From Pseudonocardia sp. ICBG1293 (GTDB taxonomy: Bacteria; Actinomycetota; Actinomycetes; Mycobacteriales; Pseudonocardiaceae), in the NCBI RefSeq assembly GCF_020131355.1, contig NZ_JAHLEL010000008.1, forward strand, positions 62,001-126,000: a stretch of 64,000 bases of DNA. Reading direction: 5' to 3'. This document shows, piece by piece, positions 59,129-64,000 of the stretch (its first letter is position 1; each line of letters opens with the position of its first letter). The notes below the pieces were generated by a model, which saw nothing but the letters and a program-made list of their open reading frames with translations, did no database searches and had not been told where the DNA came from. A program made the translations under genes and the position numbers.

Positions 59129-59228
59129 ACCGAGAACGGGTGTGGACGTGCTGTCCACACCCGGTGGAGTTGTCCACAGGCCGGTGATCCGGGGGCGGTG
59201 CTCGCCGGGGTCGGCCAGGGTCGTCGGT

Positions 59229-60192
59229 ATGACGCGCGAGGTGCTCCCGACCGACGCCCACGGGCTGGTGCGGCGGGGCGTGCTGCGTGACCAGGGTTTC
59301 TCCGACGACGAGATCGACCGGCTGCGACGCACGGGTGTCCTGACCGGTGTGCGGCGTGGGGTCTACCGGCTCGCCGGTGGGGAGGGGCCGGACTCCGCCG
59401 TCGTCGACCACGTCCTGCGGGCCCGTGCCGCCGCGCCGGGGCTGTCGTCGGAGGCGGTGTTCGGCCACGTCACCGCGGGAGCACTGCTCGGCCTGCCGAT
59501 CTGGGCCATCCCGCTCGACCGGCTGCACGTCGTCCGGTCCCGGCCGACCGGGGCCCGGACCCGCGGGGACCTGGTCGTGCGGAGCGGGACACTCCTCCCC
59601 GACGAGATCGTCGACGTCGACGGTCTGCGCGTCACCGGTCCCGCCCGCACGCTCGTCGACCTGGCCCGGTCGGTGCCCGCCGAGGAGGCGCTGGTCGTCG
59701 CGGACGGGGCGCTGCAGGCCGGGGTCGTCGCCGGACGCACGGGACGCCGTCACCCCGGCGCGACGACACCCGCGGAGATCACGACGGCGCTGAGCAGGGC
59801 CGGGAGGTCGAACGGGGTGGGAGCGGCACGCCGGGGCCCTCGCCCTCGCCGACCCGGCGAGCGAGAGCCCCGGGGAGACCCGCAGCCGGCTCCGCATGCA
59901 TCTGGCCGGCCTGCCGGTTCCGGTGACGCAGTGGCGCATCCCCGGGACGCGCTATCGCGCCGACTTCGCCTGGCCGGATCGCGGGGTCGTCGGCGAGTTC
60001 GACGGCCGGACGAAGTACGGACGCACCCTGCATCCCGGTGGAGACGCCGCCGAGGCGCTCTGGGAGGAGAAGCGCCGGGAGGACCGCATCCGGCGCACCG
60101 GGCTCACCGTCGTCCGCTGGACCTGGCAGGAGATCAGCGGCCCCGGCCCGCACGGCATGGTCGCTGCCCTCCACCGGGCGCTCCGGGCCTGA
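59229..60192 (+). pseudogene. AbiEi-type antitoxin domain/DUF559-like nuclease fusion, frameshifted
   Basis: The N-terminal frame (from ATG 59229 to about 59820) encodes an AbiEi-like winged-helix region (VLRDQGFSDDEIDRLRRTGV, then GVYRL and VFGHVTAGALLGLPIW). The C-terminal frame, shifted by one, reads ALALADPASESPGETRSRLR, then a restriction-endonuclease-like part YRADFAWPDRGVVGEFDGRT and ends TGA 60190-60192. Intact actinobacterial homologues carry both parts in one protein. A single-base indel near 59800-59830 would explain the break. The C-terminal Asp/Glu and KY residues look intact. Confidence 0.7.
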
Positions 60193-60218
60193 CGGACGCA
60201 CACCCCCTGTCCGGTCCG

Positions 60219-60240
60219 CACACCCCTTGCAACGGGTGTG
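60219..60240. repeat. Palindrome downstream of the AbiEi-type gene
   Basis: CACACCC (60219-60225) and GGGTGTG (60234-60240) flank C-TTGCAA-C. It shares the TTGCA centre and GTGTGG arms with the palindrome at 59099-59128, so the gene lies between two related dyads. A partial GCACACCCC copy also lies near 60198. Confidence 0.55.
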
Positions 60241-60250
60241 GATACGAGGG

Positions 60251-60706
60251 TCAGTTCTTGAAGATGACCCAGCGGAGCATGACGAAGTTGATCGCGGTGG
60301 CGGTGCCCTGTGCGACCAGCCAGGCGAGGCTGGTGTCGTAGGTCAGCGGCGGCAGCAGGTGCAGGACGAGGGAGTTCATCCCGACGTTCACCGCGAAGGT
60401 CGTGCCGTACAGGGCCACGAAGCCGGCGAACCTGGCGCGACCCCCGGTGTTCGCGCCGGTGAAGGTGAAGCGCTTGTTGAGCAGGTACGCCGTCGTCGTA
60501 CCGAGGATGAAGCTGATGCCCTTCGCGAACGGCACCCACAGGCCCGCGTTCAGCAGCAGGTGGTAGACGCCGAAGTCGACGATCGCGGAGAGCACGCCGA
60601 TCGCGACGAAGCTGCCCAACTGCCGGACGAGGCCGAGGCGCGGAGCCGGGGTGTCGGCCGGGCCGGTGGCCGGGGGCTCGGCCCGGGTGGGCTCGGTGGC
60701 GGTCAC
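60251..60706 (-). CDS. GtrA family membrane protein
   Basis: The 151-residue protein has four membrane helices (LVRQLGSFVAIGVLSAIVDF; SFILGTTTAYLLNKRFTF; LYGTTFAVNVGMNSLVLHLL; VAQGTATAINFVMLRWVIF) and the family's NKRFTF motif. GtrA proteins move or organise polyprenyl-phosphate sugars. The mycobacterial relative Rv3789 lies in the arabinogalactan locus, matching the position next to glfT1. GTG 60706. Confidence 0.85.
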   Translation of the reverse strand: MTATEPTRAEPPATGPADTPAPRLGLVRQLGSFVAIGVLSAIVDFGVYHLLLNAGLWVPFAKGISFILGTTTAYLLNKRFTFTGANTGGRARFAGFVALYGTTFAVNVGMNSLVLHLLPPLTYDTSLAWLVAQGTATAINFVMLRWVIFKN

Positions 60707-60814
60707 CCGTCGAGGGTAGCGGCGCGTGCCGCAACGACCGCGTCGACCCACCGGAGCGCAGGTCGTGCCCCGTCCGCCTGCAGATGTGCTGCCGGCCGTG
60801 GACAGGGAGACCAG

Positions 60815-60829
60815 CTTTGCAGTACAAAG
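60815..60829. promoter_or_regulatory. CTTTG-N5-CAAAG operator candidate
   Basis: CTTTG (60815-60819) and CAAAG (60825-60829) form a perfect inverted repeat with CAGTA between them. They lie 38 bp before the first gene of the ABC operon, in an AT-rich patch. The operon-encoded winged-helix regulator (61464-61781) is the likely ligand of this site. Confidence 0.55.
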
Positions 60830-60867
60830 TTACTGACAGAGTAAACCAGTTGGCACCGGAGGGCACC

Positions 60868-61467
60868 GTGCAGGACCGTGCGAGAACCGACGTCGACGAC
60901 CAGCCGCCGCGCTCACCGGCCGACGCGCTCGCGATCATCGAACGCGAGCAGGCCCGGCAGATCCTCTTCTATCTGATCTGGGGCGCCGCCTGGGCGGTCA
61001 TCGGGCTGTCCTGGTTCGCGAGCGGGACCGGCGCGGTCACCGCGACCACCGCGGGCGTCCTCACGGGGCTGGCCATCGTCGGTGGGTCGGTGGGCAGCGG
61101 CGTGGTCGGCGCCCGGATGGGCCGCGGCGTCACCGGGCCGAGCCGGGTGCACGGCGCCCTCTACGGCTGGGTCTGGCCGGTGGCGATGGTCGGCGTCGTC
61201 GCGCTGGTGATCGGCCTCGGCCGGCTCGGGGCGCCGGTCGGCTACGCCATGCCCGCGCTGTTCGTGTTCGTGACCGGTGGGCTGTTCGCGGTCGGGGCGG
61301 CGGTCTGGCGCAACGTCCCCGACTACGCCCTCGGACTCGGCCTGCTGGTGCTCGGGGCGGCGCTGCCGTTCGTGCCCGCGCCGTGGCACGCGCTGGTGCT
61401 GGCCGTCGTCGGTGGGGGCGCCCTGGTCGCCACCGGGCTGTGGACGCGGGCGCGGGCGGCCCGGTGA
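60868..61467 (+). CDS. Polytopic membrane protein, first gene of ABC operon
   Basis: The 199-residue protein has a short acidic N-terminus (SPADALAIIEREQARQILFY) and about six membrane helices (LIWGAAWAVIGLSWFASGTG; GVLTGLAIVGGSVGSGVVGA; VWPVAMVGVVALVIGLG). The strand-internal ADALAIIEREQ motif recurs in small actinobacterial membrane proteins next to PadR/ArsR-like regulators. GTG 60868 follows GGAGGG. The stop overlaps the regulator start. Confidence 0.6.
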   Translation: MQDRARTDVDDQPPRSPADALAIIEREQARQILFYLIWGAAWAVIGLSWFASGTGAVTATTAGVLTGLAIVGGSVGSGVVGARMGRGVTGPSRVHGALYGWVWPVAMVGVVALVIGLGRLGAPVGYAMPALFVFVTGGLFAVGAAVWRNVPDYALGLGLLVLGAALPFVPAPWHALVLAVVGGGALVATGLWTRARAAR

Positions 61468-61781
61468 CCGAGCTCGACCCCGTCATCCACGCCCAGGCAC
61501 GGCTGCGGGTCACCGCCACCCTCGCCGCCCTCGACGACGGCGACCGCATGACCTTCCCGCGCCTGCAGGAGCTGCTCGGCATGACCGCGGGCAACCTGTC
61601 CACCCACCTGCGCAAGCTGGAGGACGCGGGCTACGTCGCGATCACCAAGACCCACCAGCGGCGCACCCCGGTGACCTTCGTCGAGCTGACGAGAACCGGT
61701 CGGCGGGCGTTCGAGGACTACACGGCCGCGCTGCGGGCGCTCCTCGACCCGGCCACCGACCCGTCGGAGGTGCCCTCGTGA
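61464..61781 (+). CDS. Winged-helix transcriptional regulator (MarR/ArsR-like, HTH_27)
   Basis: The 105-residue single-domain protein has a winged helix (ARLRVTATLAALDDGDRMTF, LQELLGMTAGNLSTHLRKLE, DAGYVAITKTHQRRTPVTFV) with dimerisation helices at both ends. It is the second gene of the operon, coupled by a GTGA overlap on both sides. It probably represses its own operon through the dyad at 60815-60829. Confidence 0.8.
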   Translation: MTELDPVIHAQARLRVTATLAALDDGDRMTFPRLQELLGMTAGNLSTHLRKLEDAGYVAITKTHQRRTPVTFVELTRTGRRAFEDYTAALRALLDPATDPSEVPS

Positions 61782-62695
61782 CCGCACCGGTGGAGCTGCG
61801 CGGAGTGACCCGCCGCTACGGCGACACCGTCGCCCTCGACGACGTCGACCTCGTCCTGGAGCCCGGCAGCCTCACCGGCCTGCTCGGCCCGAACGGCGCG
61901 GGCAAGTCGACACTGGTCAACCTCGTGTCCGGGCTGCGTCGACCGGACACCGGCACGGTGCGGCTGTTCGGCGGGGACCCGCGCGACGCGGCGAACCGGG
62001 TCGCGCTGGGCACCACCCCGCAGCAGATCGGGCTGCCGGACACACTGCGCGTCGGGGAGATCGTCCGCTTCGTCGGCGCCCACTTCCCCGACCCGGTCGG
62101 GGCCGGGGAGCTGCTGGAGCGCTTCGGCCTCGACGGGCTGGAACGACGCCAGGCGGGCGGGCTGTCCGGTGGGCAGAAGCGCCGCCTCGCGCTGGCACTC
62201 GCGTTCATCGGCCGGGCTCGGCTGGTGCTGCTCGACGAGCCGACGACCGGCCTGGACGTCGAGGGCCGACGCGCCTTGTGGGACACCGTGCGCGCGTTCC
62301 ACGCCGGCGGCGGGACGGTCCTGCTGACCACCCACTACCTGGACGAGATCGAGTCGCTGGCGGAGCGGGTCGTCGTGCTGGCCGGCGGACGGATCCGCGC
62401 CGACGGTGACGTCGACACGGTCCGCAGCGCCGTCCGGGGCGGCCGCGTCGCGTTCCGGATCGCGGCGAGGCCCGGCTCGTCGGCGGGGTGCGCCCCGGGC
62501 ACCGCCGCGGTGCCGGACGACCTGCCCGGCGTGGACCGCGCCGAGGTCGACGGCGACCGCGTCGTGCTGCACACCGCCGACGCCGACGAGCTCGTCCGCG
62601 CCCTGGTCCGCCACGACGTCCCGTTCACAGACCTCGCCGTGTCCCGGGCCTCGCTGGAGGACGCGTTCTTGACCCTGACCGGGGGCCCGTCGTGA
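61778..62695 (+). CDS. ABC transporter ATP-binding protein
   Basis: The 305-residue protein has Walker A LGPNGAGKST, Q-loop TTPQQIG, signature LSGGQKRRLALA, Walker B LVLLDEPTTGLD and H-loop LTTHYLDE. A C-terminal extension of about 90 residues follows, typical of drug- or lipid-type exporters (DrrA/CcmA-like). GTG 61778 overlaps the regulator stop. With the permease it forms a half-exporter. Confidence 0.85.
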   Translation: MTAPVELRGVTRRYGDTVALDDVDLVLEPGSLTGLLGPNGAGKSTLVNLVSGLRRPDTGTVRLFGGDPRDAANRVALGTTPQQIGLPDTLRVGEIVRFVGAHFPDPVGAGELLERFGLDGLERRQAGGLSGGQKRRLALALAFIGRARLVLLDEPTTGLDVEGRRALWDTVRAFHAGGGTVLLTTHYLDEIESLAERVVVLAGGRIRADGDVDTVRSAVRGGRVAFRIAARPGSSAGCAPGTAAVPDDLPGVDRAEVDGDRVVLHTADADELVRALVRHDVPFTDLAVSRASLEDAFLTLTGGPS

Positions 62696-63432
62696 GCATC
62701 GCCGCAGCGCACGCCCGCTACCTGATCCTGGAGCAGCTGCGGATCCCCGTCGCGGTGCTGTCCACCGCGCTGTTCCCGGCCCTGACCCTGTGCTTCTTCG
62801 TGTTGCCGTTCGACTGGGGCGACGACCCGGCCACAGCGACCCGCGCCATCGCCCAGCTCGCACTGTTCGGCGTGCTCAGCGGGTTCCTGTTCACCTTCGG
62901 CGTGGGCGTGGCCGACGACCGCGAGAAGCCGTGGGACCCGTACCTGCGGACGCTGCCGGCGCCGCCGTCGGCCCGGGTCCTCGGGCGACTCGCGGTCGGG
63001 GCGCTGTTCGCGCTGCTCGGGATGCTGCCGGTGGTCGTGCTGGGGGCACTGCTCACGCCGGCGTACGTGGAACCGGCGCGGCTGCCGTTCGCGTTCGTGA
63101 CGCTCCTGGTGGCCGGGCTGCCGTTCCTGCTCGGCGGGCTCGCGATCGGCTACTCGCTGCCGACCAAGGCCGCGCTGCCGGTGACCCAGCTGGCGTTCTT
63201 CCCGATGGCCTTCGGCGGCGGGCTGCTGCTGCCGCCGGAGCTGTTCCCCGGCTGGCTGGCCCGCGCGACCGAGGTGCTGCCCACCCGCGGGGCCCGGGAC
63301 CTGCTGCTCTGGTCGCTCGGCGGGCCGGTCCCGAGCAGCCTGGCGCTGGGCGCGTTCGCGGTGTGGACGGTCGGGCTGGCGCTGCTGGTGGGCTGGGCGT
63401 ACCGCCGCGACGAGGGGCGCCGCTTCCGATGA
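62692..63432 (+). CDS. ABC-2 type permease
   Basis: The 246-residue protein has six membrane segments (VAVLSTALFPALTLCFFVLP; LALFGVLSGFLFTFGVGVAD; VAGLPFLLGGLAIGYSLP; PMAFGGGLLLPPELFPGW). It has the DREKPWDPYLRTLPAP coupling loop of ABC-2 permeases. The GTG start 62692 overlaps the ATPase stop. The operon likely exports a drug, antibiotic or lipid. Confidence 0.8.
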   Translation: MSIAAAHARYLILEQLRIPVAVLSTALFPALTLCFFVLPFDWGDDPATATRAIAQLALFGVLSGFLFTFGVGVADDREKPWDPYLRTLPAPPSARVLGRLAVGALFALLGMLPVVVLGALLTPAYVEPARLPFAFVTLLVAGLPFLLGGLAIGYSLPTKAALPVTQLAFFPMAFGGGLLLPPELFPGWLARATEVLPTRGARDLLLWSLGGPVPSSLALGAFAVWTVGLALLVGWAYRRDEGRRFR

Positions 63433-63441
63433 GCCCGGCGC

Positions 63442-64000
63442 TCAGAAGTGGCGGCCGGCGAAGGTGTAGCGGGTCCGCACCGACACCGACCCCGCTGCCG
63501 TGCGGCCGTACACCCGGAAGTGCGGACGGCCGTGGACCGCGCGGCTGGGCAGCTTCGAGCGGACCGAGCCGTACTGGGAGACGAGGCCGTCGACGTCGGC
63601 GGTGGCGTTCTCCGGGACGAGCAGCCGGGCCGAGCCGGCGCCGAGCTCCAGCTCGATCTCGACGACGGGCAGGGGCAGCCGCGCGTCGCAGAAGTCCAGC
63701 AGCACCGCACCGAGGGAGGTCTGCACCCGCAGCCGGGCCGGGACCACCCAGTCGCCACGGCGCTTGACCCCGCCGACGCCACCGCGCAGCACCGTCGGCG
63801 GACCGACGGGGGTGGCGAGGACGTCCGCGGACAGGTTCAGCGGGTCACCGGGCAGGTCGGACAGCACCGGCACGAGGTCGGAGCCGAACCGGGCTCCGTA
63901 GACGACCGACAGCCGCTCCTGCAGCTCGTCGACCGAGATGCGGCCCTCGGCCATCGCGCGGTTGAGCCGCTCCGCGACGCGTTCGCGGTCGGCGTCGGAG
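63442..64000 (-). CDS. DUF1707 domain protein (partial, cut by window edge)
   Basis: The frame is open beyond 64000. The visible start SDADRERVAERLNRAMAEGR matches DUF1707, followed by LSVVYGARFGSDLVPVLSDL and a C-terminal beta-rich LiaF-like region (LRVQTSLGAVLLDFCDARLP; RLLVPENATADVDGLVSQYG). It is similar in build to the protein at 47860-48420. It is convergent with the ABC operon. Confidence 0.8.
   Translation of the reverse strand, partial: SDADRERVAERLNRAMAEGRISVDELQERLSVVYGARFGSDLVPVLSDLPGDPLNLSADVLATPVGPPTVLRGGVGGVKRRGDWVVPARLRVQTSLGAVLLDFCDARLPLPVVEIELELGAGSARLLVPENATADVDGLVSQYGSVRSKLPSRAVHGRPHFRVYGRTAAGSVSVRTRYTFAGRHF

Noticed and set aside
59085-59180. Cluster of TCCACA and TTGTCCACA sequences as a possible replication origin
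   Set aside because: One box resembles a DnaA site, but there is no dnaA/dnaN, and the repeats are parts of the GTGTGG palindromes.

Overview
The window is very GC-rich and compact. It uses many GTG starts and 4-nt GTGA/ATGA gene overlaps, with few intergenic gaps. It carries a proteasome-activator gene (Bpa) next to galactan export and galactofuranosyl-transfer genes, and mycofactocin-type dehydrogenases. This points to a mycolata-like or pseudonocardial actinobacterium, probably Pseudonocardia or a close relative. The species call is inference, because no rRNA is present.

Layout. 1-9.7 kb: end of a truncated haemoglobin, a divergent LysR/TDT-transporter pair, GntR and TetR regulators, an SDR, a coupled amino-acid monooxygenase/nitrilase pair, a cupin divergent from a SorC-type regulator, and an HxlR regulator. 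9.7-11.8 kb: first insertion array (121-bp MITE, IS A, IS B). 11.9-21.95 kb: cis-CaaD-like tautomerase, acyl-CoA dehydrogenase with an AraC regulator, Ser/Thr kinase, secreted phosphatase-fold lipoprotein, CsbD, a shortened SDR, tRNA-Arg(ACG), tRNA-Ser(GCT), acetoacetyl-CoA synthetase and an aldo/keto reductase. 21.97-25.31 kb: second insertion array with six elements (IS B, a hybrid MITE, MITE, IS A, MITE, inverted IS B). All of these elements share TAA junctions. 25.3-40.4 kb: TetR, a degenerate dienelactone-hydrolase-like protein, a HisC/Pat aminotransferase, a response regulator with an internal stop, a GH16 glucanase, an M3 peptidase, a GMC oxidoreductase-SRPBCC-GNAT operon, an M18 aminopeptidase and several small DUF proteins. 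40.4-43.3 kb: a segment bounded by a 170-bp direct repeat that duplicates the end of a DUF6194 gene; it holds MerR, a CPBP protease and a mycofactocin-type SDR. 43.6-47.8 kb: a GntR-regulated operon (MFS, NMT1/THI5-like protein, ornithine-cyclodeaminase-like protein). 47.9-54.9 kb: DUF1707, GNATs, tRNA-Ser(TGA), a His-rich methyltransferase divergent from AraC, a zinc metallopeptidase, and TetR/hydrolase/membrane-protein genes. 54.9-60.7 kb: quinone oxidoreductase, Bpa, the Wzm/Wzt/GlfT1 arabinogalactan cluster, a frameshifted AbiEi-type gene between two palindromes, and GtrA. 60.8-64 kb: a four-gene ABC-transporter operon with its own regulator, then a DUF1707 gene cut by the window edge.

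Two themes stand out. Both insertion arrays sit inside what look like former divergent regulator/enzyme promoters (HxlR|tautomerase and AKR|TetR). Several otherwise intact reading frames are also broken by one change: stop codons in a response regulator, a VC0807-type membrane protein, an AraC leader and both IS A transposases, and a frameshift in the AbiEi-type gene. These could be real gene decay or sequence errors. The best candidates for undescribed biology are the GntR-MFS-NMT1-OCD operon, the monooxygenase/nitrilase pair and the TAA-stacked IS/MITE arrays.
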